Below are positions 10,092-18,679 of a stretch of 64,000 nt of DNA, piece by piece. Below the pieces are notes generated by a model that worked only from the letters and a program-made list of their open reading frames with translations, searched no databases and was not told the DNA's origin. Both the position numbers and the translations under genes were made by a program. This DNA comes from Limnochorda sp. LNt (lineage in GTDB: Bacteria; Bacillota; Limnochordia; Limnochordales; Geochordaceae): assembly GCF_035593265.1 (NCBI RefSeq), contig NZ_CP141614.1, forward strand, positions 1,798,001 through 1,862,000. Direction: 5' to 3'. Position 1 is the stretch's first letter. Every line of letters begins with the position of its first letter.

Positions 10092-10583
10092 TTGGGTGCG
10101 CGGCGATGGTCCTTCTCCACTCTCGCGGCTGTCCTGCTGGCTGTGCTGGGCGTGGCCTCCGCGGCGGGCAGCGTGGAGATGGCACGCCGGTACGTCCGGG
10201 TGGCGGCGACGCTGGGCCGCTTCGAGTCGGCGGCCGAGCCCATGGTCCTGGCTGACGGCCGCCTCGGGGTGCGCATCGCCTACCGCAACCCGGGGCCGTG
10301 GCCCATCGCCCTGCTGGAGATACAGGTCCTGGCCTGGCGCGACGGTCGCTACGTCGGCGCTGCCAGTCTCGACCGGCGAGCAGACCCCCTGGAGGTGCCG
10401 CCCGGAGGCAGCCGGGCCGTGGAGCTGGCCTTTCCTCGCCCCCCGGGAGACCCGCCGGCCGTCGCCGGAGTCGACGACGTCGGTGCCTGGGTCTTCCAGC
10501 TATCGGGCGGGATGCAGCTGCCGGTCATCGGCCCTCGTCCGTTCGCCCGGCGTACTCTCTACCCGGAGGGGACGACGCCATGA
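10092..10583 (+). CDS. hypothetical membrane-anchored protein
   Basis: A 163-residue protein I do not recognise. An N-terminal signal-anchor helix (STLAAVLLAVLGVASAAGSV) is followed by an extracytoplasmic beta-rich domain with regular segments such as GVRIAYRNPGPWPIALLEIQ and VPPGGSRAVELAF, the pattern of an immunoglobulin-like or LEA-like fold. The TTG at 10092 is the only in-frame start with an SD (gaagggcaggga) at reasonable distance. Its stop overlaps the next ATG (ATGA), so it forms a two-gene operon with the following membrane protein. I infer a role at the cell envelope and nothing more. Confidence 0.6.
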   Translation: MGARRWSFSTLAAVLLAVLGVASAAGSVEMARRYVRVAATLGRFESAAEPMVLADGRLGVRIAYRNPGPWPIALLEIQVLAWRDGRYVGAASLDRRADPLEVPPGGSRAVELAFPRPPGDPPAVAGVDDVGAWVFQLSGGMQLPVIGPRPFARRTLYPEGTTP

Positions 10584-11032
10584 GCGTGGGAGCGTCGAGG
10601 CCTTCGCGACTTCGGTGGGGCGAGCGGCTCGGCTCCCTTCTCGTCGATGCCCTGGCCGTCGCCGGCGCCGGCAGCACCCTGGCCTTCGCCCTGGCCGGCT
10701 GGTGGATCCCGGAGATGAGCCCGGTGCCCTGGCTGAGCGACCGGGGACCGGCCGTGCCCGTGGCTACGGCCGCCCTCATGGGCCTCTTGCTGGGATGGCG
10801 GGTCGCCCGCATGGCGGGGGCCGCTCTGCAGGTGGCGCTGGCCCTCGTCTTGGGGGCGTCGGGCCTCGCTCTCATCCTGGCGGCCCCTGCCACGACGGGC
10901 ACCCTCGACGCGGTGCAACAGCAGGCACTGGCCTCTTTCGTCGCGTCGCGACTGATGGTGTCGCTGCTCCTGACCACGCCGGCCGCGTTGCTGGGGGCGA
11001 GCGTGGGCGCCGCACGCGGCACCGGGCGGTGA
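10580..11032 (+). CDS. hypothetical integral membrane protein
   Basis: A 150-residue hydrophobic protein with four likely membrane helices: LVDALAVAGAGSTLAFALAG, VATAALMGLLLGW, LQVALALVLGASGLALILAA and LMVSLLLTTPAALLGASVG. I know no family for it. It is translationally coupled to the preceding anchored protein (ATGA overlap), so the two probably act together in the membrane. It converges with the damaged small gene downstream of floA. Confidence 0.6.
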   Translation: MSVGASRPSRLRWGERLGSLLVDALAVAGAGSTLAFALAGWWIPEMSPVPWLSDRGPAVPVATAALMGLLLGWRVARMAGAALQVALALVLGASGLALILAAPATTGTLDAVQQQALASFVASRLMVSLLLTTPAALLGASVGAARGTGR

Positions 11033-11041
11033 GCCCGCCCC

Positions 11042-11464
11042 CTACGCGCCCCGCCAGCGGGAGCTCACGGGGCCCCGGTACGGCCGGAGGGCTCGGGGGG
11101 GCCCCAGCACCTCCGCCATCACCACCGCCCACGCCCATGCGGACGCTGCCGGAGGTCGCCCGGATCCGCCCGGGGAGCTCCGCCTGCGCGGCGAGAGCGG
11201 CCCGCGGCCGCTGGCCTCCGGCCACTCGAGGCTGATCCCTCGTCCCAGGCGGGAGGCATCGGCTGCACGACCGGCGGACCTCCTCCGTCACCGGGGCCGG
11301 CGGAGACGGGAGCCTGGGCCGCAGCGCCTGAGGCGAGCGGGCCGCGGCTGCGGGCTGCGGGCTGCCGGCGAGCGACCCGTGCGGGCCCGCTGCCGGGAGG
11401 CGTTGCGGATGGCCCCCAGCACCACGATGGCCGCCCAGATCAGGAGGGGCAGCAGCTCATCCAC
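11042..11464 (-). pseudogene. small membrane protein downstream of floA, interrupted by one in-frame TGA
   Basis: From a GTG at 11464 (SD aggggaagggggg about 10 nt upstream, right after the floA stop) a reading frame starts with a membrane helix (MDELLPLLIWAAIVVLGAIR), runs into an Arg/Pro-rich linker, meets a single TGA at 11288-11290, and then continues in the same frame for 81 codons to a TAG at 11042. The last part (WAVVMAEVLGPPRALRPYRG) looks like a real conserved C-terminus. The middle also reads openly in another frame as a Pro/Ala/Gly linker, so two compensating indels are as likely as one nonsense change. If the stop is real, only a 58-residue protein is made. Confidence 0.45.
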
Positions 11465-11491
11465 GACCCGCGGGCCCCCTTCCCCTGCCGC

Positions 11492-12550
11492 TCAACGCCC
11501 GGCTCCGCCGCCCTCGCCGGGCATCGCGGGCTTGCCCCGTCCCGACTCGCCCGGAGCCGGCGGCGGCTCGAGCCCCGGCACCCGGCCCTCGCCCGAGCGT
11601 CCGATGGCCTGGCGCATGGCCGTGTCGGCGAGGACGTTTTGCATCGTGTAGTAGTCCATCACCCCGAGCTTGCCCTCGCGCAACGCCGCCGCCAGCGCCA
11701 GGGGTACCTCGGCCTCGGCCTGGACCACCTTGGCCCGCATCTCCTGGACCATGGCCAGCATCTCCTGCTCCCGGGCCAGGGCGGCGAAGCGGCGCTCTGC
11801 GGCCTTGGCCTCGGCGATGTTCTTGTCGGCTATGGCCTGGTCCACCTGGAGCTGGGCGCCGATGTTGCGCCCCACGTCCACGTCGGCGATGTCGATGGAG
11901 AGGATCTCGAAGGCGGTGCCGGCGTCCAGCCCCTTGGCCAGGACCGTCTTGGAGATGCGGTCCGGGTTCTCCAGGACCTCCTTGTGGGTCTCGGAGGAGC
12001 CGACGGTCGTCACGATCCCCTCCCCCACCCGGGCGATGATGGTGGCCTCGCCGGCGCCGCCTACCAGGCGGTCGATGTTGGCCCGCACCGTCACGCGGGC
12101 CTTCACCTTGAGCTCGATCCCGTCCTTGGCCACCGCCGCCACCGTGGGAGTCTCGATCACCTTGGGGTTGACGCTCATCTGGACGGCCTCCAGCACGTTG
12201 CGACCGGCCAGGTCGATGGCCGCCGCCCGCTCGAAGCTGAGGCCGATGTTGGCACGCTGCGCGGCGATGAGGGCGTCCACCACCCGGTCCACGTTGCCCC
12301 CGGCCAGGAAGTGGGCCTCCAGCTTGTCGATGGCCACGTCCAGGCCGGCCTTCTGCGCCTTGATGAGCGGCAGGATGATGCCCGCAGGCGGCACCCGTCG
12401 CAGCCGCATCCCCACCAGGGTGAAGATGCTGACCGGCACCCCTGCGGCCCAGGCCGAGATCCAGAGCCCCACGGGCACGAAGTTGAGCAAGATGACCAGG
12501 AAGAGCAGGACGACGATGACCGGAAGCCAGAAGACCAAGAGCTGTTCCAT
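11492..12550 (-). CDS. floA: flotillin-like protein FloA
   Basis: FloA (YqfA) is a membrane scaffold that organises membrane microdomains and influences sporulation, secretion and competence in Bacillus. The 352-residue product has the family form: an N-terminal hydrophobic hairpin ([20 protein letters not shown]), then an SPFH/band-7-like domain with the highly conserved [37 protein letters not shown] and [20 protein letters not shown], and an Ala/Glu-rich helical C-terminus ending in a Pro/Gly tail. ATG 12550 has an SD (ggaggg). It lies 15 nt downstream of nfeD, forming the conserved nfeD-floA operon. Confidence 0.95.
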   Translation of the reverse strand: MEQLLVFWLPVIVVLLFLVILLNFVPVGLWISAWAAGVPVSIFTLVGMRLRRVPPAGIILPLIKAQKAGLDVAIDKLEAHFLAGGNVDRVVDALIAAQRANIGLSFERAAAIDLAGRNVLEAVQMSVNPKVIETPTVAAVAKDGIELKVKARVTVRANIDRLVGGAGEATIIARVGEGIVTTVGSSETHKEVLENPDRISKTVLAKGLDAGTAFEILSIDIADVDVGRNIGAQLQVDQAIADKNIAEAKAAERRFAALAREQEMLAMVQEMRAKVVQAEAEVPLALAAALREGKLGVMDYYTMQNVLADTAMRQAIGRSGEGRVPGLEPPPAPGESGRGKPAMPGEGGGAGR

Positions 12551-12565
12551 CGCTTCGAACCCTCC

Positions 12566-13906
12566 CTATGGCTCCTGGAGCCGTCGCACCACGATGCGCA
12601 GCCCCTCGGCCCTCACCACGCGCACGGGTGTCCCTGGCTCCAGGAACTCCCCCTCGGTGCTCGCGTCGAGGCGCTCCCCGTCCACCTCGATGGCGCCGCC
12701 GGGCCGAAGGGGCGTCAGGGCCCGCCCCGTGCGACCGACCCAACGCTGGAGGTCCGACGGGGCCGTGTAGCCCTGCTCGGGCGCCTGGCGCTCCCGCAAC
12801 ACGATGCGCTGGCCGGTGCGGCTCACCTTGAAGTAGCGGAAGGTGAGCGCCCCCACCAGCGCCGTCATCGCCACCGAGCCGCCGATGACGTAGATGGCCG
12901 AGCGCACGTCACGAAACGAGAGGTACAGGCTGGCGAAGACGGCGACCAGGCCCGGGATCCCCGCGATGCCGAAGCCCGGGACCGCCACCAGCTCCAGCAC
13001 CAGCAGCGCCACGCCCACCAGGAAGAGGATGACGACCTCCCACCCCGCCAGCCCCGTCAAAAGGCGCGCCCCGAAGAAGAGGGCCAGCGAGGCCAGGCCC
13101 ACGCTGCCGGCCACCCCCCAACCGGCCGAGGCCAGCTCGTAGAGCAGGCCCAAGAAGCCGACGGTGAGCAACAGCGAGCTGACCGTGGGCTCCGTCAGGA
13201 AGCGGGCGACCCGCTCGGCCCAGTTGGGGAAGCGCTCCACCAGCCGGGCCCCCGCCAGCCCCGCGGCGGCCGCCGCGGCGGCCCGGTCCTGCGCGAGGGC
13301 GTCGGCGAAGCCCAGCTGGACCGCCTGCGAGGCAGGCAGGGTCAGTATCTTGCCCGCCTCCACCACGCCGGGGATCTCGATGCTCTTGTCGACCATGGCC
13401 GCCGCCAGCCGGCCGTCGCGGCCCCTGGCCTGGGCCGTCGCCTCGAACTCGGCCCGCAGCGCCGATACGATCTTCTCCTCCGCGGGGATGGGCTCAGCGG
13501 CTCCGATGCTGGAGCCCGGCGCCATGATCAGGTAGTCGCAGGCCAGCGCCACCAGCGCCCCGGCGGACTGGGCCCGCCGCGAGACGAAGGCGATGGTGGG
13601 AAGACCCGCCTCCAAGAGCGCGTCGCGGATGGCCTCCCCCGCGTCGACACGGCCCCCCGGCGTGTCGAGATCGACCATGACGGCCGTGGCCCCGGCCTGG
13701 CGCGCCTCGGCCACGGCTCGCTCGACGAAGGCGGCGAGCCCCAGCTCGATGACGCCACGGATGGGCACGACGAAGACGGTGGGCGTCGTGCCCGGGGGCG
13801 GCGTCAAGGGCTCACGCGCCCGGGTCGCCCCGAGGCCCCCCGGCAGGCCGGCGACGAGCATAGCGACGGCCACCCACCGGGTCCATCGGATGTGGCGTGG
13901 TCGCAC
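12566..13906 (-). CDS. NfeD family membrane protein with ClpP-like protease domain (YqeZ)
   Basis: NfeD long-form proteins accompany flotillins. This one has a signal peptide, an extracytoplasmic ClpP/SDH-like domain, four or five helices and a C-terminal OB-fold. The protease-like part shows VDLDTPGGRVDAGEAIRDAL and the nucleophile region RRAQSAGALVALACDYLIMA. A downstream Lys in MVDKSIEIPG may complete a Ser-Lys pair. Helices follow from about residue 235. The OB-fold region starts near YTAPSDLQRWVGRTGRA. GTG 13906 has an excellent SD (ggagg, 7 nt); GTG 13933 is the longer alternative. It is directly upstream of floA and downstream of rpsU, with yqeY missing in between. Confidence 0.92.
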   Translation of the reverse strand: MRPRHIRWTRWVAVAMLVAGLPGGLGATRAREPLTPPPGTTPTVFVVPIRGVIELGLAAFVERAVAEARQAGATAVMVDLDTPGGRVDAGEAIRDALLEAGLPTIAFVSRRAQSAGALVALACDYLIMAPGSSIGAAEPIPAEEKIVSALRAEFEATAQARGRDGRLAAAMVDKSIEIPGVVEAGKILTLPASQAVQLGFADALAQDRAAAAAAAGLAGARLVERFPNWAERVARFLTEPTVSSLLLTVGFLGLLYELASAGWGVAGSVGLASLALFFGARLLTGLAGWEVVILFLVGVALLVLELVAVPGFGIAGIPGLVAVFASLYLSFRDVRSAIYVIGGSVAMTALVGALTFRYFKVSRTGQRIVLRERQAPEQGYTAPSDLQRWVGRTGRALTPLRPGGAIEVDGERLDASTEGEFLEPGTPVRVVRAEGLRIVVRRLQEP

Positions 13907-14010
13907 CCGCGCCCCTCCGCTCCTGTCCGACACGACTCCAAACGAAACGACCGCCCGGTCATCTCTTCGATGCCGGGCGGCCCAAACCCTAGCCCACCAG
14001 GCCCGCGCCG

Positions 14011-14181
14011 CTAGCCTCGGCGGCGCTTGGCCCGCGCCTTCTGCTTGCGGCGGTCGCTCGGTTTGACGTAGTGCTCGTGACGACGCATCTCCGCCAGAAT
14101 GCCGTCTTGCCGCATGATACGCTTGAGACGCCGCAACGCCGCATCCAGCGACTCGTGGTCGCCCACCCTGACCTCGGCCAT
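14011..14181 (-). CDS. rpsU: 30S ribosomal protein S21
   Basis: A 56-residue basic protein with the S21 pattern: the N-terminal [20 protein letters not shown] followed by the very basic tail with [13 protein letters not shown]21 joins the small subunit near the anti-SD region of 16S rRNA. The ATG at 14181 has the SD ggaggggagg. It sits upstream of nfeD-floA as in B. subtilis (yqeX-yqeY-yqeZ-yqfA), except that yqeY is missing. The 152 nt upstream hold no gene. Confidence 0.96.
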   Translation of the reverse strand: MAEVRVGDHESLDAALRRLKRIMRQDGILAEMRRHEHYVKPSDRRKQKARAKRRRG

Positions 14182-14333
14182 GCCGGACCTCCCCTCCGCC
14201 CGTCCGGCGACCGGTCGTCGGGAGCCACCCTGCCCTTTCGAGCCCCCCACGCGGTACCGGGGATGCAGATTGGCTTTCAACACGTGGCGAGGGCCCTCCT
14301 GCCCGGGCCGGCCGGGCGGCGCGGCGGTGGCCC

Positions 14334-14885
14334 TCACGCCGGCGCGAGCCCGTCGACGACCGACGCCGGCACCCCGAAGTGCAAGAGGCTCAGGTAGGCC
14401 AGGCCCATGCCGACCAGCGCCCCGACCAGCACGTCCGAGGGATAGTGGTGACCCAGGTAGGTGCGGGAGAGCCCCACCAGCGCCGCGGCGCCCAGCGCCA
14501 CCCCCGCCCACGACGGCCAGTACGCCCCCAGCACCGTGGCCAGCGCGAAGCTGGCAGCCGTATGACCCGACGGAAACGAGTAGTCCGCCAGCGGGGCCAC
14601 CACGCTGCGGCTCTCGGCCAGCACCAGGTAGGGGCGTGGCCGCTCGGTCCGGCGCTTGAGGAGCTGTACCACCAGCTGGCTGCCGGCCAACGCCACCATG
14701 GATGCCATCCCGGCCCGGCGCATCTCTCCGCCCAGCACCAGCAGCAACCCGGCGGTGCCCACCGTCGCGACGAAGCCGCCCAGGTGGGTGTAGACGCGCA
14801 TCACGCGGTCCAGCCACCGCCGTGCCAGCCGCAGGTGCACGTACCCGAAGACCCATCGGTCCATCCGTGTCAGTGCCCGTCGCAA
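14334..14885 (-). CDS. PAP2 family membrane phosphatase (undecaprenyl-diphosphatase-like)
   Basis: A 183-residue membrane protein with the three PAP2 signature motifs: KRRTERPRP near residue 77, the PSGH motif ([15 protein letters not shown]) and [12 protein letters not shown] with the catalytic histidine. Five to six helices surround them. Small bacterial members dephosphorylate undecaprenyl diphosphate or other lipid phosphates outside the membrane, so a role in recycling the cell-wall lipid carrier is likely but not proven. The TTG start at 14885 carries an SD (ggtgagggg) and overlaps the end of the HAD gene by 16 nt, so the two are co-transcribed. Confidence 0.88.
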   Translation of the reverse strand: MRRALTRMDRWVFGYVHLRLARRWLDRVMRVYTHLGGFVATVGTAGLLLVLGGEMRRAGMASMVALAGSQLVVQLLKRRTERPRPYLVLAESRSVVAPLADYSFPSGHTAASFALATVLGAYWPSWAGVALGAAALVGLSRTYLGHHYPSDVLVGALVGMGLAYLSLLHFGVPASVVDGLAPA

Positions 14886-15649
14886 GCGGATGGCCCCTCA
14901 CCCCCACCGGTCCGACGCCGGCTCGACCCCCGGGCCGCCTCCTCCGGCTCCAGGCCCCGCGCTGCCGCCTGGGCGGCCACTCGCTCCAACTCACGGACCG
15001 CCCGCTCCCGCGGGGCGAGGGCCGGCAGCACCGCCTCGGCGCCCGTCGCCGCCAGCTCCTCCACCCCGTAAGGTCCCGTCGCCACCGCGACGGCCTGGTA
15101 GCCCGCGGCGTGGGCCGCCTCCACGTCGAGCGGCGTGTCGCCCACCACGACCACGCACCGGGCGCACTCGCCCCACTGCGCTGCCGCCCGTCGCACCGCC
15201 GCCTCCAGGAGCGCCCGGCGGTCCTCGCCATCCTCAGCGAAGCCACCGACGGGGAAGTACCCGTTGAGGTCGAAGGGCTCCAGCTTACGGCGCGCCCCGG
15301 CCTCCAGGTTGCCCGTACCCAGCGCCAGCGCCCAGCCGCTGGCCCGGGCCCATCCCAGCAGCTCGACGACCCCCGGCAGGACCTCGCCGGCCCCCCGCGC
15401 CAGCTCCCGCTCCAGGGCCTCGAGGTAGCACGCCACCAGCCGGTCCCGGTGCCGCTCCATCTCCGCCTCCAGCCCGCTGCGGCGAGCCATCTCGCGGAAG
15501 ATGGCCAGATCGGTCCGCCCCGCTGTCCAGCGGGGCTCGAGCGTCACGGTACGACCGAAGACGGCCGCCCACGCCTGCTCCATGGCCCGGCGGCCGGCCC
15601 CGGCGCTCCTGATGAGCGTGCCGTCGAGGTCGAACAAGAGCAGACGCAC
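14870..15649 (-). CDS. HAD-superfamily phosphatase (phosphoglycolate phosphatase-like)
   Basis: A 259-residue HAD hydrolase with all four motifs: [13 protein letters not shown] (nucleophile Asp), ALALGTGN (Thr), the Arg/Lys region GARRKLEPF, and [19 protein letters not shown] (acidic motif IV). The four-helix cap between motifs I and II is that of the phosphoglycolate phosphatase/Gph group. The substrate is unproven. The C-terminal 30 residues are a Gly/Arg-rich tail that overlaps the PAP2 start. It begins at ATG 15649. Confidence 0.88.
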   Translation of the reverse strand: MRLLLFDLDGTLIRSAGAGRRAMEQAWAAVFGRTVTLEPRWTAGRTDLAIFREMARRSGLEAEMERHRDRLVACYLEALERELARGAGEVLPGVVELLGWARASGWALALGTGNLEAGARRKLEPFDLNGYFPVGGFAEDGEDRRALLEAAVRRAAAQWGECARCVVVVGDTPLDVEAAHAAGYQAVAVATGPYGVEELAATGAEAVLPALAPRERAVRELERVAAQAAARGLEPEEAARGSSRRRTGGGEGPSACDGH

Positions 15650-15707
15650 GCCCTCATCGTACCGTCACGGCGCGCCCGCGGTCAAATGCCGCCCGCCCCG
15701 GTGAGCC

Positions 15708-16919
15708 TCAGGGAGTCGACGAGTCCGACGAGCGGGCGGCGTCGGCGGCACGGATGCGGGGCAGCAACCAGTTGGCCACCAGTGACGGGACGTCCAGGGT
15801 GATCCTCACCCTGACCCCCGGCGCCAGATGGTACCCGCCGCGACGGCTCGCCTCCAGGACGGGGTGACGCGCCACGCTCCACAGCTGCTCGCGCAAGGAG
15901 CGGATAGCCGCCGAGAAGAGCCCCTCCATGCGCCCCACCGCACCCGGGGTCGCGGGCCACAGGGCGGAGATCCACGCGTCGCGCTCGAGACCTGCCCCTG
16001 AGGGTGCGTCGGCGCCGCCGACGAGGGAGAGGAAGGCCAGCCACAGCTCGCCCTCCATGGCCGCCAGCCGTCGCGTCCCGCCCGGCCCCCCCACGATGAC
16101 GGGACCGCCCGCCGACGTCTGCACGTGCAGGCATGGCGGGGCGTCGGCAGGTCCGCTGACCCGCACCGGCACGGTCGCCTCGACGCGGAGCCCCTCCGGC
16201 CGGTCGGAGGCGGCGGCCGCATCGGCCAGAGCCCTCACCACGGGGTCCCGGGCCATGGCCTCGCCCTGGCGCGATCGCTGCGACGAAGGCGCTCGAGCCT
16301 CGGCCATCAGCAGCGCGGCGTACGCCAGCGCCGCGGCGCCATCCTTCTCCGCTCCGGCCAGCCGCTCGGCTGCCTCCAGGGCACGCCGCCCCTCGGCGGG
16401 CCGCCCCTCCAGCAGGTACAGCGCGCCCAGCCACAGGGCGGGGCGGAAGTCATCGGCGAGCCGCTCGCGCTGCAGTCGGAGCATGGCGCGCGCCTGAGCC
16501 TGGTACGCGCGCTGCAGCCGACGACACCGCACGGAGCGGATCACCAGCAGGCGAGCCAGGCTCTGCAGCGATGGGTTGACGGACGCCCCCGGCAGGAGGC
16601 GGGCCGCGACGTCCACCGGCAGTCGGGCATCCTCCCGACAGGCCACCAGCCAGCCGACGCCGCGCAGCATGTCGCGCTCTGCCGCCGGATCCGTGCGGGC
16701 GAGCCCTCGGGCGAGACGTTGCAGGTGCGCCCGGGCCAGGCGGTCCGCGAGGGGCGCCGCCGCCCGCCCTCCGAGGACCGGCGCCCCCCAACGCCTGGCC
16801 GCAGAGGACGAGCGGGCCTCCAAACCGCTTTCAAATTCTCTCGATGATTCAAAGACGGTCTCGATGGCCGTCGCCCTCCCTGGTCCGGACCCCGCATCCC
16901 CCGGACCGTACCTCCTCAC
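15708..16919 (-). CDS. protein of unknown function with a C-terminal winged-helix-like (regulator-type) domain
   Basis: I do not recognise the whole protein (up to 403 residues). The N-terminal two thirds are Ala/Arg/Leu-rich helices that look like a repeat or TPR-like region (for example LWLGALYLLEGRPAEGRRAL). The last ~120 residues resemble the winged helix at the end of SARP/OmpR-type regulators: a tryptophan-rich segment (AWISALWPATPGAVGRM), a helix with paired arginines (SAAIRSLREQLW) and a wing-like VLEASRRGGYHLAPGVRV. A DNA-binding role is inferred from this only. GTG 16919 is the longest start, but codons 30-45 are unusually AT-rich; TTG 16823 (371 residues) may be the true start. It ends 58 nt before the start of the HAD gene. 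Confidence 0.6.
   Translation of the reverse strand: MRRYGPGDAGSGPGRATAIETVFESSREFESGLEARSSSAARRWGAPVLGGRAAAPLADRLARAHLQRLARGLARTDPAAERDMLRGVGWLVACREDARLPVDVAARLLPGASVNPSLQSLARLLVIRSVRCRRLQRAYQAQARAMLRLQRERLADDFRPALWLGALYLLEGRPAEGRRALEAAERLAGAEKDGAAALAYAALLMAEARAPSSQRSRQGEAMARDPVVRALADAAAASDRPEGLRVEATVPVRVSGPADAPPCLHVQTSAGGPVIVGGPGGTRRLAAMEGELWLAFLSLVGGADAPSGAGLERDAWISALWPATPGAVGRMEGLFSAAIRSLREQLWSVARHPVLEASRRGGYHLAPGVRVRITLDVPSLVANWLLPRIRAADAARSSDSSTP
16824..16858 (-). promoter_or_regulatory. AT-rich patch with a TTTGAA direct repeat, possible promoter or operator
   Basis: In a region of about 70 % GC this short stretch is strikingly AT-rich and, on the minus strand, carries TTTGAA twice, 12 nt apart. 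It lies at the 5' end of the winged-helix-like gene, just before a possible TTG start at 16823. If translation starts there, the patch would be the control region; if it starts at GTG 16919 it is coding. Confidence 0.3.
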
Positions 16920-16946
16920 TTAGCCGTCCGTGCCCCTCCTCCTCTC

Positions 16947-17867
16947 TTACCAGCCGAAGCTCGTCTGCCCGTCACCCGTCGAGCCCGCGCCCGACGGCGG
17001 ACGGGTGAAGCCCGCCTCCTGCTCGAGCCGGTGCATCGTCGTCTCGAGGCGCCGGCGGACGGTCTCGTCGACGCGGTCACCTCCGCGATACAGGTCCTGA
17101 TACCGAGGACCCAACCACGGCGCCCGCCGTCGTAGCCACGCCAGGTAGACCTCCCTGGCCCCCTCGCAGAGGCGCAGGGGGCTGGCATGCACGTCGACGG
17201 CCCCCGCCTCCCGGGCAGCCCGGAGCAGCGCCGCCAGCCCGGCCGCATCGTCGGTCAGACCGGGCAGGATGGGGGCGACCATGACCCCCACGCGCACCCC
17301 CGCCTGCGCCAGCATCCGCACCGCGCGCAACCGCTGGGCGGGAGGCGGCGCGCCGGGCTCCACCGAGCGGGCCAGCGTCCGGTCCAGGGTGGTGACGGTC
17401 ATCCAGACCATGGTGCCGGGTGCCTGGCGACAGAGCTCCGCCAGCAGATCCCGATCGCGTACCACCAGCGTCGACTTCGTGACCAACGAGATGGGAGTCC
17501 GGTGCGCCAGGAAGACGGCCAGGCTCCGCCGGGTGAGCCGGAGCCTGCCCTCGGGTGGCTGATACGGGTCGGTGGCCGTGCCGACGGCCACCAGTTCCCG
17601 CCGCCAGGTGGGCCGTGCCAGCTCGGCCCGCAGGCGGCGGGGCGCGTCCAGCTTGGCGAGGATGATGCGGTCGAAGTCGTCGCCGGCGTCGTAACCCAAG
17701 AACTCGTGGGTGCGGCGGGCATAGCAGTACCGGCACGCATGGGCACAGCCGCGGTACGGGTTGAAGGACCACCGGAAGGGCATGCCCCGCACCGGGTTGA
17801 TCACCCGGGAGGCCGGCATCGGCAAGATCCGCAGCCGACCGTATGTGCCGGCGGCCGTCGCGCCCAT
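16947..17867 (-). CDS. radical SAM protein, spore photoproduct lyase-like (SplB/Rv2578c type)
   Basis: A 306-residue radical SAM enzyme. The 4Fe-4S binding motif is CAHACRYCYAR near residue 42, of the CxxxCxxC type, preceded by FNPYRGC, as in the SplB-like/Rv2578c family. Further family segments are VAVGTATDPYQPPEGRLRLT, SLVTKSTLVVRD and MVAPILPGLTDD. The true substrate of most members is unknown; DNA photoproduct repair is established only for SplB itself. ATG 17867 with SD ggggcggg is preferred over GTG 17894, because the latter lies inside an inverted repeat resembling a LexA box. It converges with nothing and follows the tpx gene after 130 nt. Confidence 0.85.
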   Translation of the reverse strand: MGATAAGTYGRLRILPMPASRVINPVRGMPFRWSFNPYRGCAHACRYCYARRTHEFLGYDAGDDFDRIILAKLDAPRRLRAELARPTWRRELVAVGTATDPYQPPEGRLRLTRRSLAVFLAHRTPISLVTKSTLVVRDRDLLAELCRQAPGTMVWMTVTTLDRTLARSVEPGAPPPAQRLRAVRMLAQAGVRVGVMVAPILPGLTDDAAGLAALLRAAREAGAVDVHASPLRLCEGAREVYLAWLRRRAPWLGPRYQDLYRGGDRVDETVRRRLETTMHRLEQEAGFTRPPSGAGSTGDGQTSFGW

Positions 17868-17886
17868 CTCGACGCACCCGCCCCAT

Positions 17887-17917
17887 CCGAACACCTGTTT
17901 GGCGATGACGTGTTCGG
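17887..17917 (-). promoter_or_regulatory. LexA-like box and inverted repeat upstream of the radical SAM gene
   Basis: Positions 17888-17901 read CGAACACCTGTTTG, close to the Gram-positive SOS box (CGAAC, four bases, GTTCG-like half site) with mismatches in the second half. In addition ccgaacac (17887-17894) and gtgttcgg (17910-17917) form a perfect 8-bp inverted repeat with a 15-nt loop. It sits 20 nt upstream of the chosen ATG. An operator role is inferred. Confidence 0.4.
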
Positions 17918-18023
17918 ATCTTAGCCCGGCGCCTGGCCCGCGTCAAGCCTGCAGCCGGAGACGGCCGGAGCCCGGCTCGGGCAGCCGGGCTCCGGCGGAT
18001 GGCAACCCTCCCGATGGCTCGTC

Positions 18024-18554
<531 letters not shown>

Positions 18555-18679
18555 GTCGGACCCCTCCTTGTCCGCCTCTCTCCAGGCTGGGCTCCCGTCG
18601 CACCCCTAGGGTGCCGCGCCGGAGCCCCGGTCGCACTGTTTTCCCCGTGCTAACCAGGCTTCCTGCCGGGGTCCGGTGT

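Noticed and set aside
7743-10583. A 946-codon open frame across the second permease and the amidohydrolase
   Set aside because: It is a shadow frame produced by high GC. Only its last 163 codons (from TTG 10092) look like a gene; the rest is low-complexity and overlaps well-identified genes.
14182-14333. A leader or extra N-terminal part for rpsU
   Set aside because: The frame is open upstream, but S21 has its normal start at 14181 with a strong SD. I see no RNA structure I can name in this stretch.
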